A DNA stretch of 39,154 bases from Bacillota bacterium. GTDB taxonomy: Bacteria; Bacillota; Clostridia; DSM-8532. Position 1 is the stretch's first letter; each line of letters starts with the position of its first letter. The DNA lies in assembly GCA_023459915.1 (NCBI GenBank), contig JAEWSN010000006.1, forward strand, positions 1-39,154. Direction: 5' to 3'. The notes beneath the pieces are model-generated. The model did no database searches, had not been told where the DNA came from, and was given only the letters and a program-made list of their open reading frames with translations. Positions 15,416 to 24,425 of this stretch are shown here, piece after piece. Position numbers and translations under genes: made by a program.

Positions 15416-17728
15416 TCACAATTTTTTCAGTTTGGCGAAACTCTCCATCAACCGTTTCATGCCCACACCGTCAAACAGGATGTCCAGACTGTAGTCGTCC
15501 TTGTCCTGTGTGCGCCGGCGCACCACGCCTTCGCCGAATTTCTTGTGCAGCACGCGATCGCCCACCGCAACCGGTGTTTCCGCGCCGCTGCTGGGTCCGG
15601 TGAACTGACGAATCCTCGCCTTGAGATCGGACAAATCGGTCGCAGACGAAAACTGGCCCTTGCCGCCGGCGCCCGCAGACGCGGTGCCCGACCCTGCAGC
15701 CACCCCGACGACCCCCATCGCCGCGGCCCGGGCACCGGTGACACCGGTCGATGCGGCGGCTTGCGCGCCGGAGTACCCGCCACCAGCCTGCGCGCGTCCG
15801 GTCTGCCCGTCGCACAACTCCGTCGCGATTTCCTCCAGGAACCGGGACGGACGGTTGTACTGCGTGTTGCCGAACAACATGCGGGAGCGCGCGTTCGACA
15901 AATACAGGCTCTCCCGCGCGCGGGTGATGCCCACATACGCCAGACGGCGTTCCTCCTCGAGCTTGTCCTCCCCCTCGGTCATGGACCGGTAGCTGGGGAA
16001 CACCCCCTCTTCAAGCCCGGCCAGGAAGACCACGGGAAACTCGAGCCCCTTCGCGCTGTGAATGGTCATGAGCACCACCTGGTCGGCGGCGTCTCCCGCC
16101 ATGCTGTCGACATCCGCAACCAGCGCAATTTGGGCCAGAAAATTGACCAGAGTGGGCTCCTCCTCCGTGGTGTCGACAAACTCGCGCGCCACGGACACAA
16201 ACTCCCGGATGTTTTCGATCCGGACCAGCGCCTGCTCGGAATTCTCGCCTTGCAATTCCTTGACGATGCCGCTTTTCTCGATCAGGGTCTCCACGGCCGT
16301 GACCAGATCGGCGGTCTGGAACAGCTGCTGCATCTCGCGGACAAACCGCACAAACACCAGCAGGTTCTGTGCGGCGCGCCCCAGCTCCGGATACGCGTGC
16401 ACACCCGCCATCACATCAAACATGGGGATGCCGTGCAGCGCCGCCAGCTGGGAAACCCGGTCGAGCGTGGTTTTCCCGATACCCCGGCGGGGAACCCCGA
16501 CCGCGCGGAGCAGGGACACCTCGTCGGAGGGATTTTGCAGCATGCGCAGCCAGGCGATGACATCCTTGATTTCCTTGCGGTCGAAATAGCGGGTGCCGCC
16601 CACGATTTGATACGGGATGCCCTGCTTGACAAGGATGTCCTCGAACACGCGGGACTGGGCATTGAGCCGGTACAGCACGGCCATGTCCCCGTACCGGCGT
16701 CCCAGCTGCCGTTGCGCGCGGATGCAGTCCGCCACGAAATAGGCCTCCTCGTGCTCGGTGCCCGCCTCGATGCGGTGGATGGGGGCGCCGTCGGCGTTGT
16801 CGGTCCACAGCTTCTTGCTCTTTCTGCCGCGGTTGTTGTGGATGACCTGGTTGGCCGCCTCCAGAATGGTTTTGGTGGAACGGTAATTCTGTTCGAGCTT
16901 GATGGTGCGGCAACCCGGGAATTCCTGCTCAAAATCCAGAATGTTCCGCAGGTTGGCGCCGCGCCAGCCGTAAATCATCTGGTCGTCGTCCCCGACCACG
17001 CACAGGTTGCGGGATCGGTTCGCAAACAGGCTGACGAGCATGTACTGGGCGGTGTTGGTATCCTGGTACTCGTCGACGAGCACATAGCGGAATTTGTCCT
17101 GATAGTGGGCCAGCACCTCCGGGTGCTCGTTGAGCAGGCGGATGGCCAGCAGGATGATGTCATCAAAATCCACGGCATTGCTGGCCTTGAGCTTTTTCTG
17201 ATAGAGCGCGTAGGCATCCGCGATTCTGCCCATGCGGAAATCGTTGGCGTACATCTTCTTGTACTGTTCCGGCGTGACCATCTCGTCCTTGGCGCGGGAT
17301 ATCTCTCCCAGGATGGTTTTGGGCGGAAACTGCTTGTCGTTGATGCCAAGCGTTTCGATGCAGGACTTGATGACGGAGGCCTGATCGTCCGTATCGTAAA
17401 TGACAAAGCTGCGATCGTACCCCAGCCGTTCAATGTCACGGCGCAGGATGCGGACGCAAATGGCATGGAAGGTTCCCACCCACAGATCGAGCGCGGCGGG
17501 ACCGATGAGCGTTTCGAGCCGTTCCTTCATCTCGCGCGCGGCCTTGTTGGTGAAGGTGATGGACAGGATTTGCCAGGGTCTGACCCCAAGGTCCTCGACC
17601 AGATGGGCGATGCGGTGGGTCAGCACCCGTGTCTTGCCCGAACCGGCGCCGGCAAGCACCAGCAGCGGTCCTTCCGTGTGCAGCACGGCGGCCTGTTGTT
17701 CGGGATTGAGTGTATCAAGATTGATCAT
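15416..17728 (-). CDS. pcrA: ATP-dependent DNA helicase PcrA/UvrD
   Basis: Superfamily 1A 3'-5' helicase for nucleotide excision repair, plasmid replication and removal of RecA. The 770-residue product has all SF1 motifs: Q motif LNPEQQAAV, Walker A AGAGSGKT (26-33), DEYQDTN near 222, GDDDQMIYGWRGA, LEQNYRST, and in the second half MTIHSAKGLEFPVVFLAGLEEG and YVGITRAR. After residue 640 comes a Gly/Ala/Ser-rich linker of about 55 residues, then the PcrA-type C-terminal Tudor-like tail (VGDRVLHKKFGEGVV). GGAGGT lies about 11 nt before the ATG at 17728. It heads the run HAD, AAA+, metallopeptidase, GNAT. Confidence 0.96.
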   Translation of the reverse strand: MINLDTLNPEQQAAVLHTEGPLLVLAGAGSGKTRVLTHRIAHLVEDLGVRPWQILSITFTNKAAREMKERLETLIGPAALDLWVGTFHAICVRILRRDIERLGYDRSFVIYDTDDQASVIKSCIETLGINDKQFPPKTILGEISRAKDEMVTPEQYKKMYANDFRMGRIADAYALYQKKLKASNAVDFDDIILLAIRLLNEHPEVLAHYQDKFRYVLVDEYQDTNTAQYMLVSLFANRSRNLCVVGDDDQMIYGWRGANLRNILDFEQEFPGCRTIKLEQNYRSTKTILEAANQVIHNNRGRKSKKLWTDNADGAPIHRIEAGTEHEEAYFVADCIRAQRQLGRRYGDMAVLYRLNAQSRVFEDILVKQGIPYQIVGGTRYFDRKEIKDVIAWLRMLQNPSDEVSLLRAVGVPRRGIGKTTLDRVSQLAALHGIPMFDVMAGVHAYPELGRAAQNLLVFVRFVREMQQLFQTADLVTAVETLIEKSGIVKELQGENSEQALVRIENIREFVSVAREFVDTTEEEPTLVNFLAQIALVADVDSMAGDAADQVVLMTIHSAKGLEFPVVFLAGLEEGVFPSYRSMTEGEDKLEEERRLAYVGITRARESLYLSNARSRMLFGNTQYNRPSRFLEEIATELCDGQTGRAQAGGGYSGAQAAASTGVTGARAAAMGVVGVAAGSGTASAGAGGKGQFSSATDLSDLKARIRQFTGPSSGAETPVAVGDRVLHKKFGEGVVRRRTQDKDDYSLDILFDGVGMKRLMESFAKLKKL

Positions 17729-17850
17729 CAGGGTCTGTTACCTCCAGGAACGGGCCGGCATGGCACCAAGAAGCATGCCGCCGCCCGCGAATCTGTGACC
17801 AGATCATTTTACCATAGCGCATGGGCTCCCGCCACGCGTGGGGGACAAAA

Positions 17851-17870
17851 ACAAGAACAGGCGTTCTTGT
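17851..17870. promoter_or_regulatory. Inverted repeat upstream of the FAD dehydrogenase gene
   Basis: ACAAGAAC (17851-17858) and GTTCTTGT (17863-17870) form a perfect 8-bp inverted repeat with a 4-nt centre. It could be an operator, since it lies about 20-40 bp upstream of the candidate -10 box. A shorter palindrome CCACGCGTGG is at 17832-17841. Confidence 0.45.
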
Positions 17871-17890
17871 TTCAATCCGGATGCTTCTGT

Positions 17891-17904
17891 GGTATGATCA
17901 TACC
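17891..17904 (+). promoter_or_regulatory. 14-bp perfect palindrome covering a candidate -10 box
   Basis: GGTATGATCATACC is a perfect palindrome and contains TATGAT (17893-17898), a good -10 hexamer. No strong -35 is found at 16-18 bp, which fits an activator-dependent or repressed promoter. The spacing to the gene start is about 63 bp. Confidence 0.45.
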
Positions 17905-17967
17905 GTTTTGTCCACACAGGCACATGGACTTCCCGAACTCCGGGCGGACTGGAAATGAGGCATTCCC

Positions 17968-19380
17968 ATGAAGAAGAAACAATATGACACGGTGGTCATC
18001 GGCTGCGGCACCGCCGGCATCTTCGCCGGCTACGAACTGCGCCGGCTTCAGCCGGACATGGACATCCTGCTGCTCGAGCAGGGGCACGACATCCGCCGCC
18101 GCACCTGCCCCATCGTCACCGGCAAGGTGCCGGCCTGCATCAGCTGTCCCTCCTGCGACATCATGAACGGATTCGGCGGCGCCGGCGCATTTTCCGACGG
18201 AAAATACAATTTCACCACCAAATTCGGCGGCTGGCTCAGCGACTACCTCGAGCCGCGCGCCATCATGGATCTCATCGAATATGTCGACAGCATCAACGTG
18301 CAGTTCGGGGCCACCACCAAGCGCTTCACCACAGACTCCCCGGAAGCGCGCACCCTGTCCCGCCAGGCCCTGTCCCATGATCTGCACCTGCTCGAAGCCT
18401 CGGTGAAGCACCTGGGCACCGAGAACAACCGGGAAATCCTGTCCCGCATGTACGACGATCTGCTGCAGAAGGTGGAGCTGGTCTGCAACATGCCCGTCAC
18501 CTCCCTGGAACCGCTGAAAGAAGGCTACCGGCTCACCACGGGATCGGGCGAGGTCATCGACTGCCGCTGGCTCATCGTGGCCCCCGGCCGCTCCGGCGCG
18601 GAATGGTTCTCCACCCAGTGCCGCAGCCTGGGACTCGATCTCATCAACAACCAGGTGGACATCGGCGTCCGGGTGGAGCTGCCCGCGCGCATCTTTGAAC
18701 ACATCACGGACATCGTGTACGAATCCAAGTTCCTCTATCGCACCAAGCAGTACGGCGACCTCATCCGCACCTTCTGCATGAACCCGAACGGGCATGTGGT
18801 CAGCGAGAACGTCGACGGCATCATCACCGTCAACGGGCACAGCTACTCGGATCCGGCGCTCGCGAGCGAGAACACGAATTTCGCGCTGCTGGTCTCCAAC
18901 CGCTTCACCAAGCCCTTCAACGAACCGTACCAATACGGCAAGCGCATCGCGTCCCTGTCGAACATGCTCGGTGGCGGTGTCATCGTGCAGCGGTTCGGGG
19001 ACCTGCTCAAGGGGCGCCGCACCAATGAGCACCGGCTGTCCCAAAGCTTCACCGTGCCGACCATGAAGGCCACCCCGGGAGATCTGAGCCTGGTGCTCAC
19101 CAAGCGCCATCTCGACAACATCATCGAGATGATCAACGCGCTCGACAAGATCGCGCCCGGCACCGCCAACCACGACACCCTGCTGTACGGGGTGGAGGTG
19201 AAATTCTACAGTTCGCGGCTCAAGCTCACCTCCAGCTTCGAAACGGAACTGCCCGGCATGTACGCCATCGGGGACGGCGCCGGCATCACCCGGGGCCTGT
19301 CCCAGGCCGCAGCCTCCGGTGTGCATGCGGCACGGGCCATCTCGGCCGCGGCAGGCGGGGGCGGCACGCAAGCCGGCTGA
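17968..19380 (+). CDS. FAD-dependent dehydrogenase (COG2509-like) with a four-cysteine motif
   Basis: Putative flavin oxidoreductase of unknown substrate. The 470-residue product begins with a dinucleotide-binding motif VVIGCGTAGIFAGYEL (about 9-24). A cysteine set C47-x9-C57-x2-C60-x2-C63 comes just before the segment GFGGAGAFSDGKYN (about 69-82), an arrangement I recognise from the uncharacterised FAD-dependent dehydrogenase family. A second FAD contact is in YAIGDGAGITRGLSQAAASG near the C-terminus. GAGG lies 7 nt before the ATG at 17968. It is monocistronic, flanked upstream by two inverted repeats and downstream by a terminator (19384-19422). The cysteines could bind a metal or Fe-S cluster; this is inference. 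Confidence 0.85.
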   Translation: MKKKQYDTVVIGCGTAGIFAGYELRRLQPDMDILLLEQGHDIRRRTCPIVTGKVPACISCPSCDIMNGFGGAGAFSDGKYNFTTKFGGWLSDYLEPRAIMDLIEYVDSINVQFGATTKRFTTDSPEARTLSRQALSHDLHLLEASVKHLGTENNREILSRMYDDLLQKVELVCNMPVTSLEPLKEGYRLTTGSGEVIDCRWLIVAPGRSGAEWFSTQCRSLGLDLINNQVDIGVRVELPARIFEHITDIVYESKFLYRTKQYGDLIRTFCMNPNGHVVSENVDGIITVNGHSYSDPALASENTNFALLVSNRFTKPFNEPYQYGKRIASLSNMLGGGVIVQRFGDLLKGRRTNEHRLSQSFTVPTMKATPGDLSLVLTKRHLDNIIEMINALDKIAPGTANHDTLLYGVEVKFYSSRLKLTSSFETELPGMYAIGDGAGITRGLSQAAASGVHAARAISAAAGGGGTQAG

Positions 19381-19383
19381 AAT

Positions 19384-19422
19384 AAAAACAGGAGGCGCCC
19401 ACATCGGTGCCTCCTGTTTTTT
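19384..19422. terminator. Bidirectional terminator between convergent genes
   Basis: AAAACAGGAGGC (19385-19396) / GCCTCCTGTTTT (19409-19420) form a 12-bp stem with a 12-nt loop. T runs follow on both strands, serving the FAD dehydrogenase (+) and the pRiA4b-like gene (-), whose stop codon is at its edge. Confidence 0.88.
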
Positions 19423-21260
19423 CATGTCTGTGGGCCTCCGGGGAAGTGCAGCACCCGGCCCGCGCGCTTGTGCGCCGCCGGCTTGCGTTTTGCCGGATCC
19501 TCCGGTTCCCTGACACCGTCCGTGCCCTCCCGCTTCGATCCGGTTGTGGACGCCGCGTCCGCAATCAGTTTCATGGCGAGGGCATAGTCGGCGGATTCCA
19601 TGCCGGGCCACGCCTCCCCCTCCGTCAGGGTGATTTCCCTGACCTGGGCGGGCGTCCAGCCCTTGTAGCGCCAGGCCGGCGCGTGCACCCAGACCTGGGC
19701 CACCAGCTCGGCAAACCGCTGTTCCGCAGCCACATCGGGATGACGCAGGGCCGTCGCTGCCATGTCCAGCGCGTTTTTGAGGGGTTCTCCCCAGCGGAAG
19801 CGGTGCATCAGCTCCCAGGCAATGCCCTCGGCTGCCCCGGTGTTGAGCCCGTACCGGCTTTCCAGGAAGGAAATGAGCACCTCCGCCTCCTGGGTGGCCT
19901 CCACGAACATCCACTCACCGGCCATGTCGAAGGTTTCAAGCGAGCACTTGCGATGGGGAAGTCCCGCATAGCGCATCTGCTCGGCCCACAGTGCCGCAGC
20001 CGCGTCCGGATCGAGCGCGGTGTGCATCACCAGCATGTCGCCGATGGACACCGCGTCATAAAAGTCCTGCAATTCCTGCACATCCACCACCAGGGTGTCC
20101 TGATCCACCGTTTCCCCAAGCAGCTCGGACAACACCTCCTGCAGGGAGGCCATGGTCATGATGCCGTAATACTGGAACATGCCGCAGAGAATCTTCCGCC
20201 GGTTGGCGTTTTGCAGCTGCGTGCGTGACAGGCTCTGCATGGGATCCAGACGCAGGGCCTCACGGATTTCCGGCAGCATGTACAGCCAGGCCTCGCCATC
20301 GATCAGTCTGGGAAACAACAGCAGGCGATCCCGGAAATAGTACAACTCGTACGGGGAAAACAGCATGTCCGCGCGGGCAAACTGGATACGCCCCTCGGGA
20401 GAGGTCACCACCTGCCGCAGCAGGCCGTATTGCCGGTCGTCCAAAAAGGGAACCTGCAGCCGGATCGCTTCGGGCAGCTGTTCCCGCAACAGCCGCTCCG
20501 CCTGGGTGCGGCGAAACGTCATGTCCGCCGCCAGCCCGTAGACCATGCACAGTCCCAGCATATCCTCCCGTTCCAGGCCGGCAAGCGCTTCCCGGAGCGT
20601 TTCGGGACTCTTTTCCTGCCAATAGGCGGTTTCAAGCTCCAGATAATAGGCGTGCAGATCGAACTGCACGTCGTTCTCCTTGAGAAAAAAGCCCGGGCTG
20701 TCCGGCGATACCGGCACCACCGCCTCCCGTTGCGGGGTCCGCAGCGGCACAAGCGGCCTGGCCGCGTCCAGGAGCGCCCGGTTGACGGCCTCCAGATCGA
20801 ACCGCTCCGGATTCCACAACCCCCGCTGCTTGGGGTGCTTGAGCATCCGCTGATACCCGGCGGGTCCCGCCATCTCTTCCGGCGGCGCGGCGCGCTCCCC
20901 GGCCAGGCAGCGTGGAACCGTCATGTTGTCCGGTTCATCCGGCGCAAGCCCCACGACCTGCACCGCGATCTGCCAGCCGCTGCCCGTGGTCAGGATAAAC
21001 CGCAGGCCCGGCACAAACCAGTCGAGCAGGCGCCAGCCATCCACATGCCCGTCCGGATTCCCGGCCTCTGCCGCCAGTGTTTTGCCGCCCACCTCGAACC
21101 GGCCGGCGGGCACCGGGTCTGCCGACCATCCGAAGGCGGCCCGGATGAGCCGTTCGAACTGGCCAAACGTCAGCCATTGCGGCACCCGCAGGCTGCGCCA
21201 AATCGGGGGGGAAATCTCCTCGAGAAGACAACGGACATGGAAAAAGGGGCTGTATGTCAT
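19422..21260 (-). CDS. Protein with N-terminal plasmid pRiA4b ORF-3-like domain, function unknown
   Basis: 612 residues. The first 120 or so resemble the pRiA4b Orf3-like domain: LEEISPPIWRSLRVP, LTFGQFERLIRAAFGW, then FEVGGK and the closing strand segment. The domain often occurs near mobile elements, but no biochemical role is established that I can cite. The rest is a long helical region (about 190-560) without a motif I recognise, followed by a basic Lys/Arg/Pro-rich tail. AAAGGA precedes the ATG at 21260, and the start overlaps the stop of the acyl-CoA synthetase gene by 4 bp (ATGA), so the two are translationally coupled. No membrane segments are obvious. Confidence 0.75.
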   Translation of the reverse strand: MTYSPFFHVRCLLEEISPPIWRSLRVPQWLTFGQFERLIRAAFGWSADPVPAGRFEVGGKTLAAEAGNPDGHVDGWRLLDWFVPGLRFILTTGSGWQIAVQVVGLAPDEPDNMTVPRCLAGERAAPPEEMAGPAGYQRMLKHPKQRGLWNPERFDLEAVNRALLDAARPLVPLRTPQREAVVPVSPDSPGFFLKENDVQFDLHAYYLELETAYWQEKSPETLREALAGLEREDMLGLCMVYGLAADMTFRRTQAERLLREQLPEAIRLQVPFLDDRQYGLLRQVVTSPEGRIQFARADMLFSPYELYYFRDRLLLFPRLIDGEAWLYMLPEIREALRLDPMQSLSRTQLQNANRRKILCGMFQYYGIMTMASLQEVLSELLGETVDQDTLVVDVQELQDFYDAVSIGDMLVMHTALDPDAAAALWAEQMRYAGLPHRKCSLETFDMAGEWMFVEATQEAEVLISFLESRYGLNTGAAEGIAWELMHRFRWGEPLKNALDMAATALRHPDVAAEQRFAELVAQVWVHAPAWRYKGWTPAQVREITLTEGEAWPGMESADYALAMKLIADAASTTGSKREGTDGVREPEDPAKRKPAAHKRAGRVLHFPGGPQT

Positions 21261-22939
21261 GATGTTCCTTTCACGTCTGCATCCGGTTGCTGATCCTTCG
21301 CCCGAATCTCCGTCCGCCGGATTTTTCCGCTGATGGTTTTCGGGAGCTCCGGCACAAATTCCACAATCCGTGGGTATTTGTAGGGGGCGGTATGCGACTT
21401 CACATATTCCTGAATCTCCGTCGCCAGCGCCTCTGACGGCTCATATCCCTTGCCGAGCACCAGCGTGGCCTTGACCACCGTGCCCCGGACCGGATCCGGC
21501 GCACCGGTGACCGCGCACTCCACCACCGCTGGATGTTCCATGATGACGCTTTCCACCTCAAAGGGGCCGATGCGGTAGCCGGAGGACTTGATGATGTCGT
21601 CCGTGCGGCCCACATACCACAGGAACCCATCCTCATCCAGATAGGCGGTGTCGCCCGTGTGATACAGACCGTCGTGCCAGGCGGCGGCGGTCATTTCCGG
21701 ATCGTTGTGGTAGCCGATCATGAGGCCGACGGGGGGTTCCGGTGAGGTTTCCACCACAATCTCCCCCACCTGCCCGGTTTCCACCGGGTTCCCGTTCTCA
21801 TCCACCACCGCGAGGCGATAGGCGGGGGACGGCTTGCCCATGGAGCCCGGTTTGGGTTCGGTCCAGTGACAGGTGGCGGCAAGCAGGGTGCATTCGGTTT
21901 GACCGAAGCCCTCGCGCAGCTTCAGCCCGGTCGCGGACAGGAAGCGGTTGTAGACCTCCGAGTTCAGCGCCTCGCCGGCCGTGGTGACATGGCGCAGCGA
22001 GGACAGATCGAAGCGCGACAGATCTTCCCGGACGAGGAACCGGTAGATGGTGGGCGGCGCGCAGAACGTGGTGATCTTGAACTGCTGGATTTTCCCCAAC
22101 ATGTCCTCCGCCTGAAACTTGTCAAAATCGTAGACGAAAACGGCACCCTCGGCCAGCCACTGACCATAGAGCTTTCCCCACATCGATTTGGCCCAGCCGG
22201 TTTCGGAGATGGTGAAATGCAGATCATCCGGATGGATGTTGTGCCAGTAGACCGCGGTGGGAATATGCGCCAGCGGGTACCAGTGGTTGTGGGAGACCAT
22301 CTTGGGCATGCCGGTGGTGCCGGAGGAGAAGTACATGAACAGCCGATCCGCGCCGCCGGGACGCGCATCGGGGGCGGGGGCCTCAAAGGCCGGCGCGCCC
22401 ACCATCTCCGCGTCAAGGCTCAGCCAGCCCTCCCGCTGTCCCTTGGCCAGAAAACGGGTGCGCACCGTGGGGCACTCGGGCAGGGTCTGCTCCACCAGCT
22501 CGGCGATGCGTCCCTGTGCGGTGCAGACAATGGCCTGAACGTCCGCCGCATTGCATCGATAGGCGATATCCTTGGGCATCAGCTGATTGGTGGCCGGCAC
22601 GCCGATGGCACCGATTTTGTGCAGCCCCATGAAACAGTACCAGAATTCCAGATGGCGCTTGAGAATCAGCATCACATGGTCGCCCTTGCCGATGCCGTGG
22701 GCCAGGAACATCGCGGCCGCGCGATCGCTCTGCCGGCTGACCTCCCGGAAGGACACGTCCATGACCGAACCGTCGGGATCCGTCCACAGCAGCGCGCGTT
22801 TTTGCGGTTGCTCGCGTCCCAGCCGGTCCACCACGTCATAGGCGAAATTGAAATGCGGTGGGCAGTTGTAGGTGACCGCTGTGATTTCACCCGCGGCATT
22901 GCGCGTCTCGTTGACAAATTCCTCATACAGTACCGACAT
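21257..22939 (-). CDS. AMP-binding acyl-CoA synthetase (medium-chain/acetyl-CoA synthetase-like)
   Basis: Activates a carboxylic acid to acyl-AMP and then acyl-CoA. The 560-residue product has the ANL-family motifs in order: phosphate loop YFSSGTTGMPK, the GEALNSEV segment, GFGQTECT, the hinge region YHTGDTAYLDEDGFLWYVGR with DDIIKSSGYRIGPFEVE, and the catalytic Lys in KTISGKIRR. The order and length resemble medium-chain acyl-CoA synthetases; the substrate cannot be fixed. The ATG at 22939 has GGGAGG 8 nt upstream and overlaps the stop of the regulator gene by one base (TGATG). The coupling suggests it is controlled together with the XRE-cupin regulator upstream. Confidence 0.92.
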   Translation of the reverse strand: MSVLYEEFVNETRNAAGEITAVTYNCPPHFNFAYDVVDRLGREQPQKRALLWTDPDGSVMDVSFREVSRQSDRAAAMFLAHGIGKGDHVMLILKRHLEFWYCFMGLHKIGAIGVPATNQLMPKDIAYRCNAADVQAIVCTAQGRIAELVEQTLPECPTVRTRFLAKGQREGWLSLDAEMVGAPAFEAPAPDARPGGADRLFMYFSSGTTGMPKMVSHNHWYPLAHIPTAVYWHNIHPDDLHFTISETGWAKSMWGKLYGQWLAEGAVFVYDFDKFQAEDMLGKIQQFKITTFCAPPTIYRFLVREDLSRFDLSSLRHVTTAGEALNSEVYNRFLSATGLKLREGFGQTECTLLAATCHWTEPKPGSMGKPSPAYRLAVVDENGNPVETGQVGEIVVETSPEPPVGLMIGYHNDPEMTAAAWHDGLYHTGDTAYLDEDGFLWYVGRTDDIIKSSGYRIGPFEVESVIMEHPAVVECAVTGAPDPVRGTVVKATLVLGKGYEPSEALATEIQEYVKSHTAPYKYPRIVEFVPELPKTISGKIRRTEIRAKDQQPDADVKGTS

Positions 22940-23520
22940 CAGCCAATCCTCCCGTCCGCGTCGCGAATCACAACCGCCAAAAAGGTGCACGCGCCGTCGA
23001 GCGCCACCATGCCGTGTGGCTCCGTGGCGGCATAATATACCGAATCTCCCGCCTCAAGCACCGTTTCATGGGTGCCGATGGCAAACCGGAGTTTTCCGGA
23101 AAGCACATAGTCGAATTCCTGCCCGCTGTGCGCGCGCTGGGCAATGGGCGCGTGCCGGGCGGCCGGATCGTAAGGCGCCTCCACCACAAAAGGCTCCGCC
23201 GTGCGGTGGCGGAACCGGTGCGCCAGATTGCGGTATGAGAACCCGCTGCGTCTGGCCATGGACAGCCCGCCGCCCCGGCGGACCACCGTGAAGCTGCTGA
23301 GCGTGGGCCCCGCGCCGGTCAGCAGATCGGTCATGTCCACGCCAAGCCTTTCCGCCGTGTTGTACAGAAACGTGAATGAGAAGTCTTGTTCGCCGGATTC
23401 CTGCCGCAGGTACTCCTGCTCGGACAATCCGTGCACCGCGGCCATTTCAGCCGGGGAAACCCCGAGATCCTCCCGCAGGGAGCGGATTCGCATGGCCATT
23501 TCCTGTATCTGTTCGTTCAT
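22939..23520 (-). CDS. XRE-family transcriptional regulator with C-terminal cupin domain
   Basis: Predicted DNA-binding regulator. The 193-residue product has a helix-turn-helix of the Xre/Cro type (about 9-62, IRSLREDLGVSPAEMAAVHGL) and a cupin beta-barrel (about 120-190) with HSGQEFDYVLSGKLRFAIG and LEAGDSVYYAATEPHG. The cupin probably senses a small ligand, perhaps the acid or acyl-CoA handled by the downstream synthetase. AGGAGG lies 7 nt before the ATG at 23520. It is the first gene of the three-gene coupled unit; no clear promoter or operator is visible in the 72 bp upstream. Confidence 0.9.
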   Translation of the reverse strand: MNEQIQEMAMRIRSLREDLGVSPAEMAAVHGLSEQEYLRQESGEQDFSFTFLYNTAERLGVDMTDLLTGAGPTLSSFTVVRRGGGLSMARRSGFSYRNLAHRFRHRTAEPFVVEAPYDPAARHAPIAQRAHSGQEFDYVLSGKLRFAIGTHETVLEAGDSVYYAATEPHGMVALDGACTFLAVVIRDADGRIG

Positions 23521-23592
23521 GGGATACCTCCTGCCCCGCGGTCGCGCGCGGCAACCGCAATCCTTGCAGATGCCCCTGTGGGCTCTCTGCCA

Positions 23593-24309
23593 TCAGTTGT
23601 ATGTTTTCAGGTTTTGTCGTTCCGCTTCCCTGTCCAGTTGCAGGGCGGTTCCGGCGATACCCAGCAGCACCCCCAACCCCCCTGCCGTCAGAAATGGCAG
23701 CCAGGATGGCCCCCCCACATGCACAAAGAGACCGGACAAGGGCCACGCCAGCGAAATCGCCGCGCCAAGGCCTCCGCAGATACCTGTGAAAGCGGGCAGA
23801 AACCGCAGGGACAGCAGCAACGCCGCAACACCCGTCAGAACAAAAACCAACAGGACCACGAGCCAAGGTATCCCGGCTGTTCCACGGATGCCCCAAACCA
23901 GAAGCAGGCACAGCACACTGCCAACCATGCCGCCCCCGACGAAAAAAACGATTCTTGCCAGCACGCGGCCGGCAAAGGCCAGCAGCACCGCGCCCAGCAC
24001 GGCCCCGATGATGCCGGAAGCGGACAGGCGAAGCGGGCCGAAGACGGACTGCCACCGGGTCATCTCCGTTCGCGCCACATGCTGCAGCGTCTCCATGACC
24101 AGGCCGACGGCAAACCCCATCGCCCCGCCGACAAAAGCCCCCTGGGCAATGGCCAGCACCGAAAACGCACGTTTGCCGAACAGCGCCCACAGAACGGAAA
24201 ACAGCAACACAACGCCCGAAAGCGCCCATCCCAGCCAGACAGGCGCCTGAACACGATCCATTCCCGTGACAAGCTGTTCCCAGATGGACGGAAGTGCCAA
24301 TGACACCAT
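23593..24309 (-). CDS. Polytopic membrane protein, possibly DUF4203/TMEM198-like
   Basis: 238 residues with about seven to eight hydrophobic segments spread along the whole chain (for example WLGWALSGVVLLFSVLWALF, then Gly-rich helices with AFVGGAMGFAVG and FFVGGGMVGSVLCLLLVWG). The repeated G-x3-G helices resemble DUF4203-type proteins, but I hold this loosely; no function can be given. Start choice: a promoter (24344-24372) would start RNA near 24337, which excludes the ATG at 24345. The ATG at 24309 follows GGGGAGGG by about 11 nt. The short C-terminus (LDREAERQNLKTYN) is charged. It diverges from the zinc-ribbon gene. Confidence 0.72.
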   Translation of the reverse strand: MVSLALPSIWEQLVTGMDRVQAPVWLGWALSGVVLLFSVLWALFGKRAFSVLAIAQGAFVGGAMGFAVGLVMETLQHVARTEMTRWQSVFGPLRLSASGIIGAVLGAVLLAFAGRVLARIVFFVGGGMVGSVLCLLLVWGIRGTAGIPWLVVLLVFVLTGVAALLLSLRFLPAFTGICGGLGAAISLAWPLSGLFVHVGGPSWLPFLTAGGLGVLLGIAGTALQLDREAERQNLKTYN

Positions 24310-24343
24310 CGGCGGCAGTCCCTCCCCGCATCGAAGTGTGTCC

Positions 24344-24372
24344 ATTCTAACCTTTATTGGCGACACATTCAA
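24344..24372 (-). promoter_or_regulatory. Promoter of the membrane protein gene
   Basis: On the - strand TTGAAT (24367-24372), a 17-bp spacer and TAGAAT (24344-24349). It decides the start of the downstream gene (24309). Confidence 0.55.
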
Positions 24373-24425
24373 CATAGCGGGGAGGCCTTTGCCGACAGAC
24401 GTAGGAGCGATCCCGCAGGAAACAT

